64,000 nucleotides of DNA from Haloferula helveola (GCF_037076345.1 NZ_AP024702.1:2728001-2792000), one strand, 5' to 3'; shown: positions 22,857 through 31,402, counted from the first letter of the stretch. The notes: generated from the sequence alone by a model not told the origin. A program made the numbers and translations.

Positions 22857-23377
22857 ACATCGTCCTCGGCATCAGCGGATCGATCGCGGCCTACAAGGCG
22901 GCGGATCTCGCCTCGCAACTCGTCAAGGCGGGCCATGAGGTCAACGTGGTGATGACGCGTGCCGCGACCGAGTTCATCACGCCGCTGACGTTGCAGACGC
23001 TGACCCGGCGGCCGGTGCTGCTCGGGCTCGAGGATGAGAAGGAATCGTGGAAGCCCGGCCATATCGAGCTTGCCGACAACGCTGACCTGTTCCTCGTCGC
23101 CCCCGCTTCCGCCGACGTGCTGGCACGCTTCGCCAACGGTCTCGCCGGTGACTCGCTCGGGTCGGTCTATCTGGCGCTGCCCCGTACGACGCCTGTCGTA
23201 ATTGCGCCCGCGATGAATGGCAAGATGTGGGATCACCCGGCGACCCGCCGAAATGTCGAGACGCTCAAGTCGGACGGCTGCCGATTCGTCGGACCCGCCG
23301 AGGGGGATCTCGCCTGCGGTTACCAGGGCATCGGCCGGATGTCGGAGGTGGACGACATTCTCGCGGCGATCGGCTGA
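22853..23377 (+). CDS. coaC: Phosphopantothenoylcysteine decarboxylase (CoaC half of CoaBC)
   Basis: A 174-residue flavoprotein of the HFCD family, making 4'-phosphopantetheine precursor for coenzyme A. GISGSIAAYKAADL binds FMN, the active-site His falls in the usual position for the family (GHIELADNAD region), and PAMNGKMWDHPATRRN plus GDLACGYQGIGRM are the substrate clamp and the Cys-containing flap. Most bacteria fuse this to the CoaB ligase in about 400 residues; here the protein ends after the first half. A separate coaB is expected elsewhere in the genome, which I cannot see. Overlaps gmk by 4 bp. Confidence 0.93.
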   Translation: MNIVLGISGSIAAYKAADLASQLVKAGHEVNVVMTRAATEFITPLTLQTLTRRPVLLGLEDEKESWKPGHIELADNADLFLVAPASADVLARFANGLAGDSLGSVYLALPRTTPVVIAPAMNGKMWDHPATRRNVETLKSDGCRFVGPAEGDLACGYQGIGRMSEVDDILAAIG

Positions 23378-23385
23378 GCGTTGCC

Positions 23386-24987
23386 CTACTTCGGGATCTC
23401 CGTCGCGAGCAGGCAGACGTCGTCGTCGAAGCCTTCCGAGAACGAGAGCACGGTGGCGACCACGCCATCGAGCATCTGTTCGAGCGATTCTTCCCGCCGT
23501 TCGCCGACAGCTTCGACCAGCCGCTTGTCGAGGAACGCTTCGCCTTCCTCGTTTTCCGCCTCGAGGATACCGTCCGTGAAGAGGATGAGCCGGTCGACTT
23601 CTTTGAGGGAGAGCTTCTGGATGGGGAAATCCGCCTTCGGGATGATTCCCAATCCCGGGCCCCGCTGGTCCCGTTGCGCGGCGAGCTGTTGCACGCCGCC
23701 GGGCCCGAGGACGAGCGCGCCCGGGTGACCGGCACAGGCGCAGCGGAGTTCGCCGGCTTCGAGATCGATGACGGCGTAGAAAGCGGTCGCGAACATGGTC
23801 GCGTCGGCCCGTTTGAGAATCGAGCTGAGGCCTTGGTTCAAGCCTTTGAGGTAGGCTCCCGGCTGCGTGGCGTCGTGGCGTTGCTTTTCGAGAAGTCCGC
23901 GCAGCATCGCGACAATCAGTGCCGAGCGGACGCCGTGGCCCATCACGTCGCAGATCAGGAGTCCGGCGGTGCGTTCGTTGATTCGGACAACCTCGAAGAA
24001 GTCCCCGGCCAGGCCGGAGATCGGCAGGTAGCGGGCGCCGAATTTCAGGCGGTTGCCGGTCGCGCCGATGCGCGGGAATTGCGATGACGCGAGCGCCTGC
24101 TGGATCTCACGGGCGAGCTGGACTTCCTCCTCGTACGACTGGTTGCGGCGCGCGAGTTCCTCGGCGAACTCGGCGACCTGCTGCTGCGCCTTGACCAGCT
24201 CGGTGACGTCGCTCGAAACCCCGAAGCTGCCGCAGATCTGACCCTTGCGGTCGATCCATGGAAACTTGGAGGTAAGCACGTAGGTGTCGCCGGTTTCGTC
24301 ATCGCGCGTCTCGTGCTCGAGCTTTCCGGTGATCGCCTTGCCGGTCTTCATCACGTACTGCTCGTCGTCGAAAGCCTCCTTCCAGTGCGCGTAAGCGAAG
24401 AAGTCACGGTCGTGCTTGCCGACGACTTCCTCGGGCGCGCACTTGCCGTTCCACTCGGCCATCTGCTGGTTGACGAGGACGAAGCGCGAGTCAGTGTCCT
24501 TGAAGTAGATCTGCAGCGGCACGTGATCGATCAGCATCTTGAGCCGGTGCCGTTCCTCCTCGATCTGAGCTTCGGCCGCCTTGCGACGGGAAATGTCGAT
24601 CATCGAGCCCGCGATCCGGGTGGCCGCGCCGGTGCGGTCGCGGACGACCGTTCCGCGGATGCGCAGCCAGCGCCAGTCGTCGCTGCCGGTGTGGATCCGG
24701 CAGTCGATGGCGAACAGCTCCGGGCCGCCCGGGTCGAGCGCGTTGCCGAGCGCGGCGACGAATTCCTCGCGGTCGTCGTCGTGGACGGACTCGTGCGGCG
24801 AGAGGAAGAAGTTGGGCGCCCGGTTGTCGCCGCATTCGAGGAACTCGAGGATACGTCGCGAGTAGTAGATTTCCCGCTTGTCGGTGTGCCAGTCCCAGAT
24901 GCCTTCGTTCGATGCCCGCAGTGCCAGCTCGAGTCGACCGGCGTCGCTGGCGGGGTGAGCCGGTGAAGATTCCGAGGGCGGCTTCAT
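23386..24987 (-). CDS. PAS-PAS-SpoIIE/PP2C-type serine phosphatase
   Basis: A 533-residue soluble protein from the ATG at 24987. A first PAS domain (about 20-135; SNEGIWDWHTDKREIYYS and a PAC end GSMIDISRRKAAEAQ), a second PAS domain (about 150-270; LQIYFKDTDSRFVLVNQQMA), a short coiled coil (QQQVAEFAEELARRNQSYEE), then a SpoIIE/RsbU phosphatase domain: LAGDFFEV, LLICDVMGHGVRSALI, GHPGALVL, LFTDGILEA and a final DDVCLLA, giving the metal-binding Asp residues. Such proteins dephosphorylate anti-anti-sigma factors in response to signals. No anti-sigma or antagonist gene is nearby. It converges on coaC with 8 bp between stops. Confidence 0.93.
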   Translation of the reverse strand: MKPPSESSPAHPASDAGRLELALRASNEGIWDWHTDKREIYYSRRILEFLECGDNRAPNFFLSPHESVHDDDREEFVAALGNALDPGGPELFAIDCRIHTGSDDWRWLRIRGTVVRDRTGAATRIAGSMIDISRRKAAEAQIEEERHRLKMLIDHVPLQIYFKDTDSRFVLVNQQMAEWNGKCAPEEVVGKHDRDFFAYAHWKEAFDDEQYVMKTGKAITGKLEHETRDDETGDTYVLTSKFPWIDRKGQICGSFGVSSDVTELVKAQQQVAEFAEELARRNQSYEEEVQLAREIQQALASSQFPRIGATGNRLKFGARYLPISGLAGDFFEVVRINERTAGLLICDVMGHGVRSALIVAMLRGLLEKQRHDATQPGAYLKGLNQGLSSILKRADATMFATAFYAVIDLEAGELRCACAGHPGALVLGPGGVQQLAAQRDQRGPGLGIIPKADFPIQKLSLKEVDRLILFTDGILEAENEEGEAFLDKRLVEAVGERREESLEQMLDGVVATVLSFSEGFDDDVCLLATEIPK

Positions 24988-25124
24988 GGAGTGCCCAGTC
25001 AAGCAGCGGCCTCCGCGGGGCGCAATCGGTTTCCCCGACACACGGGTTCCGGATGCGCTTTGTAACGTCGATTCCGGCCACGAACGGGTTTGCCGCGACG
25101 ACTTCCCGGTGGCAGAACGGTGGG

Positions 25125-25778
25125 GTGAAGAAGTGGATTGCCATGACGATCGCGCTGGCGGCCGTCGCCGATGCGGAAAGCCCGCCGAAGCGGATTGTCG
25201 GAACGCAGGGGACCGGCGTGGTCGAGCGGGGCTTTTTCGATGACAAGGACGCGTGGAAGCCGGGTGACCCGGCGGCGTGGAAGTGGGAGGAGCGAGAGGG
25301 CGAGCGGGTCCTGTGCCTGGTGAAGCAGAGCAAGGTGAAGCCGCCGGTGCGCTCGCCGTTCAATCTGATCTGGTTCGAAAAGAAGAGCTGGGAGGGCTTC
25401 GATCTGCAGGTCGAGGTGCGCTTGACCAAGTTCGACAAGGGCAACAACGACCTGTGCGTGGCGTTCGCCGGGAAAGGGCCGCAGGAGTTCTACTACGCGC
25501 ATCTCGGCGAGAAGGCGGATCAGGTGCATCACCAGATCCATCTTGTGAACCATGCCGACCGCAAACCGATCACTGTCTGGCGGAGCGAGGGCACGCCTTG
25601 GAAGGAAGGAACGTGGCACAAGTTGCGGGTCGTGCATCGTCCGGCTACCGGTGAGATCGCCGTCATGTTCGACGGCGAGTCGGTGCTGACGGCCGCCGAC
25701 AAGACCCTGACCGGCGGGAAGATCGGCCTCGGGTCATTTGACGACACCGGCGAGTTCCGGCGGATCATCATCCGCTGA
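25125..25778 (+). CDS. Secreted DUF1080-like/concanavalin-fold protein
   Basis: A 217-residue exported protein. GTG at 25125 gives a signal peptide MKKWIAMTIALAAVADA; ATG at 25143 is an alternative. The body has the beta-sandwich pattern of DUF1080 and LamG-like domains: GFFDDKDAWKPGDPAAW, GFDLQVEVRLTKFDKG, EGTWHKLRVVHRPATGEI, and a final GGKIGLGSFDDTGEFRRI. This fold binds or cleaves carbohydrates; some DUF1080 proteins are 3-keto-glycoside hydrolases. No catalytic residues can be assigned. Divergent from the SpoIIE phosphatase. Confidence 0.82.
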   Translation: MKKWIAMTIALAAVADAESPPKRIVGTQGTGVVERGFFDDKDAWKPGDPAAWKWEEREGERVLCLVKQSKVKPPVRSPFNLIWFEKKSWEGFDLQVEVRLTKFDKGNNDLCVAFAGKGPQEFYYAHLGEKADQVHHQIHLVNHADRKPITVWRSEGTPWKEGTWHKLRVVHRPATGEIAVMFDGESVLTAADKTLTGGKIGLGSFDDTGEFRRIIIR

Positions 25779-25846
25779 GTGCGGAAGACGCCACCATTCC
25801 TAGTCCCGAAGCGCCAACCTCCCTAGTCCCGAAGGGACGTCGGCAG

Positions 25847-26003
25847 TTAGCCACGGGGTTCACCCCGTGGAACGAGGTCGGCAAGATGATTGAGCCCCGG
25901 CAGGGGCGTAGGCGAACTCCCGGGATCTTCTCACGCTCCGCCGACGCGCCTTCGGCGCTTGGATATTTCGCTCCCGGGACCACGGGGTGAACCCCGTGGC
26001 TAA
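25847..26003. repeat. 157-bp inverted pair with identical 24-bp arms
   Basis: Arms 25847-25870 and 25980-26003 are perfect reverse complements (TTAGCCACGGGGTTCACCCC GTGG), and each arm is itself a hairpin, CCACGGGGTTCACCCCGTGG. Flanking CGCCCCTTCGGGGCT units extend the element to about 26025. The same scaffold with changed stem bases occurs at 31405-31556. It fills the space between two convergent genes. Confidence 0.85.
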
Positions 26004-26039
26004 ACGCCTTCGCCCCTTCGGGGCTGAAGATCGCGCTTT

Positions 26040-26570
26040 TCAGTCCCCCTGCTTCTTCAGCCACTTGCGGGTCAGCGGGCCAAAGTAGGCCTTCTCCGAA
26101 ATGTCGGTGAGCAGCATGCCGCCGGGGCCGAAGAACTTCCACTCGTGGCAGCCGTAGCAGAGCTGCAGCACGCGGCGGGAGCCGTCGGTCCAGACGACCG
26201 CGTAGTCCGGATGGAATCCGGCGCACTTCTCCTTCGGCCCCCATGCCTGGTGAGACTTCGGCTGGCAGTAGAGTTTGAGGACCTCGTCGATGCTTTCGCG
26301 CGGCACGTCGACCGGCTCCTTGAAGAACTTGAAGCCCTCGATTTCCACCCAGCCGCCCTTCTCGACCTGCCTGTTGTAGGTTGATGTCTGGGCCTGCGGG
26401 TGGGCGAGACCGCGGTAGACCACGGCATTCGAGGTGTTTCCGAAGTCGATGCACGCCTGGGTGCGGGCGCGCTCCTCGATCGGTCGCAGGTCGATGCCGC
26501 CGGACCAGCAGGTCGGACCGGCGCAGGAGGCGAGCAAGGCGATCGGGAGGAGAAGCAGCAGGGATTTCAT
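26040..26570 (-). CDS. Small lipoprotein of unknown function
   Basis: A 176-residue protein with a clear lipoprotein signal: MKSLLLLLPIALLASC, Cys at residue 16. The mature part has five further Cys residues (ACIDFG, KLYCQP, EKCAGF, QLCYGCHEW), including one CxxCH-like YGCHEW context that is not a full haem motif. No family recognised. It is divergent from the OmpR-type regulator with 120 bp between starts. Confidence 0.8.
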   Translation of the reverse strand: MKSLLLLLPIALLASCAGPTCWSGGIDLRPIEERARTQACIDFGNTSNAVVYRGLAHPQAQTSTYNRQVEKGGWVEIEGFKFFKEPVDVPRESIDEVLKLYCQPKSHQAWGPKEKCAGFHPDYAVVWTDGSRRVLQLCYGCHEWKFFGPGGMLLTDISEKAYFGPLTRKWLKKQGD

Positions 26571-26642
26571 GGATACGACTCAATCGCGAACCGGCGCGCG
26601 GCGCAAAGCTTTTGAAGTGGCACTCCCGCAGCAGGCCCGGAA

Positions 26643-26665
26643 ATTCTCATGTTTCTCTCATCCGG
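26643..26665. promoter_or_regulatory. Candidate response-regulator operator before the OmpR-type gene
   Basis: TTCTCATGTTTCTCTCATCC is a direct repeat of TTCTC with 9-bp spacing, 26 bp before the regulator start. A near-identical block precedes cmoA at 28804-28827. OmpR-family proteins bind such direct repeats, so autoregulation is likely. Confidence 0.55.
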
Positions 26666-26690
26666 AACGTGGTGGAATTTCCGCTGACCG

Positions 26691-27365
26691 ATGCGCTGCC
26701 TGCTGGTTGAGGATTACGCCCCCCTGCGTGAGAACGTGGCCGAATGCCTGCGGGAGGACGGCTACGTCGTGGATGCGAGCGCGACGGGCGACGAGGGGCT
26801 CTGGTACGCGCGGAACCATCCGTACGACGTGATCCTGCTCGACATCATGCTGCCGGGGGTGGACGGACTGACCATCCTGAGGAAGTTGCGCGAGCTGCAG
26901 GACAAAACGCCGGTGCTGGTGATCAGCGCGCGTGACTCGGTCGACCAGCGGGTCGAGGGGCTGGATGCCGGTGCCGACGACTATCTGGTCAAGCCCTTCG
27001 CGTTGGCCGAGCTTGCGGCCCGCACCCGTGCGCTGCTGCGCCGCCGCTACGACCACGAGTCGCCATTGCTCCGTGTCGGGGATCTGGAAATCGACACGGT
27101 CACGAGGCAGGTGTCCCGTGCCGGTTCGGCGATCCCGTTGACCCCGCGCGAATACGGGTTGCTCGAGTATCTCGCCCACCGCACGGGGCAACCGGTGAGC
27201 CGCACGGATATCTGGGAACATGTGTACGAGGACCAGGAGGGAGGTTCCAGCAACACGGTCGATGTCTACATCGGCTACCTGAGGAAGAAGCTGAATGCCG
27301 GCGGCCGGGATGAGCTCATCCACACCCGCCGCGGCTTCGGCTACGTGCTTTCGACCGAGCCATGA
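26691..27365 (+). CDS. OmpR/PhoB-family response regulator
   Basis: A 224-residue two-domain regulator. Receiver: acidic pocket E7-D8, phosphoacceptor D51 in VILLDIMLPG, and K101 in DDYLVKPFAL. Winged-helix output from about 130: LTPREYGLLEYLAHRTGQPV and NTVDVYIGYLRKKL then HTRRGFGYVL, as in QseB/CpxR-like proteins. It overlaps the kinase gene by 4 bp, so the pair is co-translated. The candidate operator upstream suggests it controls its own gene. Confidence 0.96.
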   Translation: MRCLLVEDYAPLRENVAECLREDGYVVDASATGDEGLWYARNHPYDVILLDIMLPGVDGLTILRKLRELQDKTPVLVISARDSVDQRVEGLDAGADDYLVKPFALAELAARTRALLRRRYDHESPLLRVGDLEIDTVTRQVSRAGSAIPLTPREYGLLEYLAHRTGQPVSRTDIWEHVYEDQEGGSSNTVDVYIGYLRKKLNAGGRDELIHTRRGFGYVLSTEP

Positions 27366-28795
27366 AGCATCCGTCGATGCGCGTCCGGCTGATGGTCGGC
27401 ACCGGTCTTGCGGTGAGCGTGGTGCTGCTCGTTTCGCTGGTCATCATTTATCAGTCGGTCTCGCGGATGCTGCGCAAGGAAGTGCGGCTTCAGTTGCTCA
27501 ACAGCGCGTCACTGCTGATGAAGTCATCGGAGTTGGAGCCGGGTGGGGTGGTTTACGAGTGGCACGAGGCTCTGGAGTCGGACGACACGACGGGGGTGCT
27601 CGGGTTGTTCCAGTTCTGGGACCAGAACAGCGGAACGACGGCCGGGTCGCCGGCGCTCGGCGGCGAATCGATCGAACGTTTCCATGGCGAGCTGAACCAG
27701 CCGGTGCTCAAACCGATCACCTTGCCGGACGGCCGCCCCGCCATGGCGGTCGGTGTGTTGCATCTTCCCTTCCTCGACGGGGAGGGCCTTGAGGAGATGA
27801 AGCGCCTCGGGAAAGTACTACAGCCGCAGGATTTTCCCCAGGTGCTCGTCTGTGCCCGGGAAACCCGATCTCTGGATCAGAAGCTTGGCCGATTCCGCGG
27901 TCACCTGATCCGTGCGGGTGCGGCCACTCTGATCGCGATCTGGGTTTCGGTGGGCTGGATCACCCGGCGGACGCTGCGGCCGATCGACGAGCTGGCGGAG
28001 CGTCTTGATCGTCGCTCCCGCGAGGACGAAGGTCCGGTGCCGCCGATTCCCGACGGGATGCCGGTGGAACTCACGGCGCTGGCCGGTGCCTTCAACCGCA
28101 CGCTGGAGAGGGTCGAGGCCGCCCGAGAGCGCGAGCGTCGCTTCGCCCTGCACGCCGCGCATGAGTTGCGCACTCCTATTTCAGGCCTCCAGGCGATCCT
28201 TGAGCAGGCGGTTAGTCGGCCGCGTGATGCCGACGAACTTACCAAGCGGATCGAATCCGCCCTCGGTGTCGCATCCGGCATGCGCGGCACGGTCCACACC
28301 CTGATGCGGCTCGCCCGGATCCGCGGTGGGCTCGAGCAGGGGGTGAGCGAGCCGTTCGACCCGGCGTTGGCGGTCCGCGAGACGCTGGACGAGGCGAAGG
28401 AGCGCTTCGAAGACCGAGGGATCGAACTGGCCAGTTCGATCCCCGATGGGGCGCACGCACTTGATGGTGATCCGGAGCTGTTCCGTCTGGTGGTCGGCAC
28501 CTTGGTCGACAATATGGTTCGACATGCACCTTCCGGTTCGGAGGCAAGGGTGTCTGCGGACGAGGGAGCGTCCGGGTTCCGAGTCGTGATGACGAACCGT
28601 GCCGATGGACTTGCCCCTGAAGAACTGCCGCGCTTGTTCGAACCCTTCCAACGCGGCGAGGCATCGGTCGGTCACGAAGGTTCCGGCCTCGGGCTCAGCC
28701 TTGCGCGGGAGGTGGTGCTTGCGATGGGTGGCGCTATTGACCTTCGGCTGCGTGACGAAGACCTCTTCGAGGTGGAGGTGAACTTTTCCCGCTGA
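27362..28795 (+). CDS. Membrane sensor histidine kinase, QseC-like
   Basis: A 477-residue kinase with two membrane segments (about 9-31 and 182-200) enclosing a periplasmic sensor of about 150 residues, then a HAMP linker (RPIDELAERLDRRS), the phosphorylation site H267 in ALHAAHELRTPISG, and an ATPase domain whose N box reads TLVDNMVRHAPSGS and whose G2 box is GSGLGLSLAREVV; the G1 region (MTNRADGLAPEELP) is weak. It should phosphorylate the regulator encoded just upstream. The sensed signal is not evident. The cmoA gene follows 57 bp after the stop. Confidence 0.95.
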   Translation: MKHPSMRVRLMVGTGLAVSVVLLVSLVIIYQSVSRMLRKEVRLQLLNSASLLMKSSELEPGGVVYEWHEALESDDTTGVLGLFQFWDQNSGTTAGSPALGGESIERFHGELNQPVLKPITLPDGRPAMAVGVLHLPFLDGEGLEEMKRLGKVLQPQDFPQVLVCARETRSLDQKLGRFRGHLIRAGAATLIAIWVSVGWITRRTLRPIDELAERLDRRSREDEGPVPPIPDGMPVELTALAGAFNRTLERVEAARERERRFALHAAHELRTPISGLQAILEQAVSRPRDADELTKRIESALGVASGMRGTVHTLMRLARIRGGLEQGVSEPFDPALAVRETLDEAKERFEDRGIELASSIPDGAHALDGDPELFRLVVGTLVDNMVRHAPSGSEARVSADEGASGFRVVMTNRADGLAPEELPRLFEPFQRGEASVGHEGSGLGLSLAREVVLAMGGAIDLRLRDEDLFEVEVNFSR

Positions 28796-28803
28796 ATTTC
28801 GCG

Positions 28804-28827
28804 GTTCTCACGATTCTCTCACTTCGG
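28804..28827. promoter_or_regulatory. Second copy of the candidate operator, before cmoA
   Basis: TTCTCACGATTCTCTCACTT, matching the block at 26643-26665 at 16 of the first 17 bases if pyrimidine and A/T changes are allowed, lies between the kinase stop and the cmoA start. It implies that the two-component system also controls the cmoA operon. Confidence 0.5.
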
Positions 28828-28852
28828 GTGGTTAGGATGGCGTCACCGTTCG

Positions 28853-29635
28853 ATGAAAGCCGTCGCATCCACCCAACCGCTATCGCCCCTTTCCGTGGTT
28901 CGGACCGCCGAGACCACCGACCGCGTGTTCGACACGCCGGACGAGAATGTCGCCGACTTCCGGTTCGGCGCGAAGGTCGCCTCGGTCTTCGACGACATGG
29001 TCAGCCGCTCAGTACCCTTCTATGGGGAGATGCAGCGGATGATCGCCGAAATGGTCGGCGACTACGCGGTGCCCGGCTCCAACGTTTATGATCTCGGTTG
29101 CTCGACCGGCACCACCTTCCTAGGCATCGACGGGAAGGTGGCGCCGGCCGTCAAATTCGTCGGCGTCGACAACTCGAGCGAGATGCTCGACAAGTGCCGC
29201 ACCAAGCTTTCCGCAGCCGGCATCACCCACGAGGTCGAGCTGGTGAATGCCGATCTCAACGGCGGCGTGCGCATCGAAAACGCCTCGGTGGTGATGCTGG
29301 TGCTCACCCTGCAGTTCGTCCGCCCGCTCTACCGCGACAAGCTGATCGCGGACATCCTCGAAGGCATGAACGAGAACGGCGCCTTGATCCTCGTCGAGAA
29401 GGTCATCGGCGAGGACTCGCTCTTCAACCGCCAGTTCATCAAGTACTACTACGACCTGAAAAGGCGCCACGGCTACAGCGAGCTTGAGATCTCGCAGAAG
29501 CGCGAGGCGCTGGAGAACGTGCTCATTCCCTACAAGCTTCTCGAGAACCGCGAGATGCTGCTCAGGGCCGGCTTCCGCTACTGCGACACCTTCTTCAAGT
29601 GGTACAACTTCACCGGAATGATCGCCGTCAAATGA
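28853..29635 (+). CDS. cmoA: CmoA-type carboxy-SAM synthase
   Basis: A 260-residue class I methyltransferase-fold enzyme. In known species CmoA converts SAM and prephenate to carboxy-S-adenosylmethionine, used by CmoB to make the wobble base cmo5U34 in tRNA. FDTPDENVADFRFGAKVASVFDDMVSRSVPFYGEMQRM is the family's N-terminal signature (residues 25-63 region), followed by the SAM motif VYDLGCSTGTTF and VGVDNSSEMLDKCR. The start MKAVASTQPLSPL is the first ATG; a later start is possible. No cmoB is next to it; instead a membrane methyltransferase overlaps its stop by 4 bp. Confidence 0.93.
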   Translation: MKAVASTQPLSPLSVVRTAETTDRVFDTPDENVADFRFGAKVASVFDDMVSRSVPFYGEMQRMIAEMVGDYAVPGSNVYDLGCSTGTTFLGIDGKVAPAVKFVGVDNSSEMLDKCRTKLSAAGITHEVELVNADLNGGVRIENASVVMLVLTLQFVRPLYRDKLIADILEGMNENGALILVEKVIGEDSLFNRQFIKYYYDLKRRHGYSELEISQKREALENVLIPYKLLENREMLLRAGFRYCDTFFKWYNFTGMIAVK

Positions 29636-30369
29636 AGGTCCGGCTCGGTAACTTCCTCTATCACTACCGGAACGTCCTGTTTCCGTTGGTGTACTCGCTT
29701 CTCTTCATCAAGGGACCGCTTCTGGTAGGCGACTACCGGATCGCAGCACTGGCCGGTTTCGCCATCGCAAGCGCCGGCCAGTTGCTGCGAGGGGTCACGG
29801 TGGGGCTGGATTACATCAAGCGCGGAGGCAAGAACCGCATGCCCTACGCCGACGACCTGGTGACCGGCGGGCTTTTCAGCCACTGCCGAAACCCGCTCTA
29901 TGTCGGCAACCTGACGATCCTACTCGGCGCGGGTGTCGCGTCGAACTCGCTGCTCTTCCTTACGGCCGGCATGGCCTTCTTCCTGTTCGCCTATTCGTGC
30001 ATCGTGGCGGCGGAGGAGAACTTCCTGCGCGGCAAGTTCGGCGACGTCTTCGATCGGTATTGTTCGGAGGTCGGCCGCTTCACCCTCAATCCGAAGGGAC
30101 TCGCCGAAACGATGCGCTCGATGCGCTTCAACTGGCGTCGCCTGGTGAGCGCGGAGTACAACTCGGCTTTCATCTGGATCGTCGCCGCTTCGGTCGGGGT
30201 ACTGCAGAACGCATGGCTTGCCGGTGACATGGCTGGTTTCACCGCATCGGCGGCCGAGGGCATCTTGGCGCTCGCCGTGATCGGCTACGCAGTCGCGCGC
30301 GTCCTGAAGAAAACCGGACGGCTTCGCCAGTCCGTTGCGGAGCCGACCGGCGAGGCAGCCCGGGCCTGA
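29632..30369 (+). CDS. ICMT/PEMT-like membrane methyltransferase
   Basis: A 245-residue polytopic protein with about five membrane spans. The isoprenylcysteine carboxyl methyltransferase signature is clear: GLFSHCRNPLYVGNLTIL, then EENFLRGKFGDVFDRYCSEV and GRFTLNP, which bind SAM at the membrane face. Substrates in this family are lipids, isoprenylated groups or unsaturated phospholipids. ATG at 29632 overlaps the cmoA stop (ATGA), so both products are made together. A third membrane pair near residues 183-222 extends the usual domain. Substrate unknown. Confidence 0.85.
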   Translation: MKVRLGNFLYHYRNVLFPLVYSLLFIKGPLLVGDYRIAALAGFAIASAGQLLRGVTVGLDYIKRGGKNRMPYADDLVTGGLFSHCRNPLYVGNLTILLGAGVASNSLLFLTAGMAFFLFAYSCIVAAEENFLRGKFGDVFDRYCSEVGRFTLNPKGLAETMRSMRFNWRRLVSAEYNSAFIWIVAASVGVLQNAWLAGDMAGFTASAAEGILALAVIGYAVARVLKKTGRLRQSVAEPTGEAARA

Positions 30370-30373
30370 GTTG

Positions 30374-30730
30374 TTATCCGAGCCGTGCCTCGGTGCCGGG
30401 CTCCCATTTCAGGCCCCAGTCGCGGATGGCAAGCAGGAGCGGCTTGAGCGATTCGCCTTTCTTGGTGAGGGCGTAAGCGAAGCGCTTCGAGCCATCTTCG
30501 GCGGGCACCTTCTCGATCACTCCACCCTCGGTCAGCCGGGTGAGCCGGTCGCTGAGGATGTTGGTCGGGATCCCTTCCGGCGAGCCGGCGAAGTCCTTGA
30601 ACCTCGATCGACCGAGCATCAGGTCGCGGATGACGAGCAGCGTCCAGCGGTCGCCGAACAGATCGAGCGCGCAGGCGACCGGACAGGGAGAACGGCGTTC
30701 GGGGGACTCGGGCTTGTTGCGGGCTGCCAT
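30374..30730 (-). CDS. HxlR-family transcriptional regulator
   Basis: A 118-residue winged-helix protein (ATG at 30730; an ATG at 30745 adds five residues). CPVACALDLFGDRWTLLVIR is the family signature, with the Cys near the start that acts as a redox sensor in some members; ILSDRLTRLTEGGVIEKV is the recognition helix and wing start. It is divergent from the DinB-fold gene and shares an 81-bp intergenic region holding a perfect 11-bp-arm palindrome, the probable operator for both. Confidence 0.93.
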   Translation of the reverse strand: MAARNKPESPERRSPCPVACALDLFGDRWTLLVIRDLMLGRSRFKDFAGSPEGIPTNILSDRLTRLTEGGVIEKVPAEDGSKRFAYALTKKGESLKPLLLAIRDWGLKWEPGTEARLG

Positions 30731-30751
30731 GCCCGAGGCTCGCATTCATAA

Positions 30752-30791
30752 ACTTGCATTTCAAAAGTAAAATAACTTGCGAAATGCAAGT
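30752..30791. promoter_or_regulatory. Palindromic operator between the HxlR and DinB-fold genes
   Basis: ACTTGCATTTC (30752-30762) and GAAATGCAAGT (30781-30791) are perfect reverse complements with an 18-bp A-rich spacer that repeats AACTTGC on one strand. Position and symmetry fit a dimeric regulator controlling both divergent genes. Confidence 0.65.
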
Positions 30792-30811
30792 GAGTGGGTA
30801 GGGGTTTCTCC

Positions 30812-31393
30812 ATGTCTGTGGTCACCGAACCGAAACTAGCCGCTCCTGGAGCGGGATTGCCTGCGATGGAGCTGATGATCGCCCGGATCATGTTCGGGCG
30901 AAAACGGAAGTCGGGATCCCGCGATGGATTTGACCGGGAGTTTCACAAAGAGCGGGAGCTGATCCGGAAGCGGGTTGCATCCTGTGATCCGTCGCGGCGA
31001 GGCGAGCGGGTGCTCATCAAACGCCTGCGTGGCTTGGAAGACAGCAGTCGGAACTGGTCGGTGTGGATGACGCTTGATCACCTCCGCATCTGCAACGGGG
31101 TGTTCGCGGCAGTGATCGGCGGTTTGAGTCGCGGGCAAGTTCCCGAGAAGGAAGCCAGCACCGCGGATGTGAAGCCGTCGCCCGAGGTGGGTGAAGAGAT
31201 CGAGGCATCGTATGGGGCATCTTGTGATGCGTTGTTGTCGGCGGTCGGCGCGGTGAGCGATCTCGCAACGGATGAGCGCTACGCCCATCCATGGTTCGGG
31301 CCGCTCGATGCGGCCGGCTGGCATGCCTTGTCCGCGCTCCACATGGGCATCCACCGTCGGCAGATCGAGAAGATCATCGAGGGGTTGGGTTAG
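30812..31393 (+). CDS. DinB-superfamily four-helix protein
   Basis: A 193-residue protein. WMTLDHLRICNGVF and the C-terminal SALHMGIHRRQIEKI supply the three His metal ligands of the DinB/YfiT-like fold (a metal-dependent, often thiol-transferase family unrelated to the polymerase at 17457). The first His lies about 75 residues in and the last pair near the end, as usual. ATG at 30812 chosen over the open GTG upstream because that would lie in the operator-proximal leader. Likely controlled by the divergent HxlR regulator, which suggests a stress-response enzyme. Confidence 0.82.
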   Translation: MSVVTEPKLAAPGAGLPAMELMIARIMFGRKRKSGSRDGFDREFHKERELIRKRVASCDPSRRGERVLIKRLRGLEDSSRNWSVWMTLDHLRICNGVFAAVIGGLSRGQVPEKEASTADVKPSPEVGEEIEASYGASCDALLSAVGAVSDLATDERYAHPWFGPLDAAGWHALSALHMGIHRRQIEKIIEGLG

Positions 31394-31402
31394 CGTATCG
31401 CT

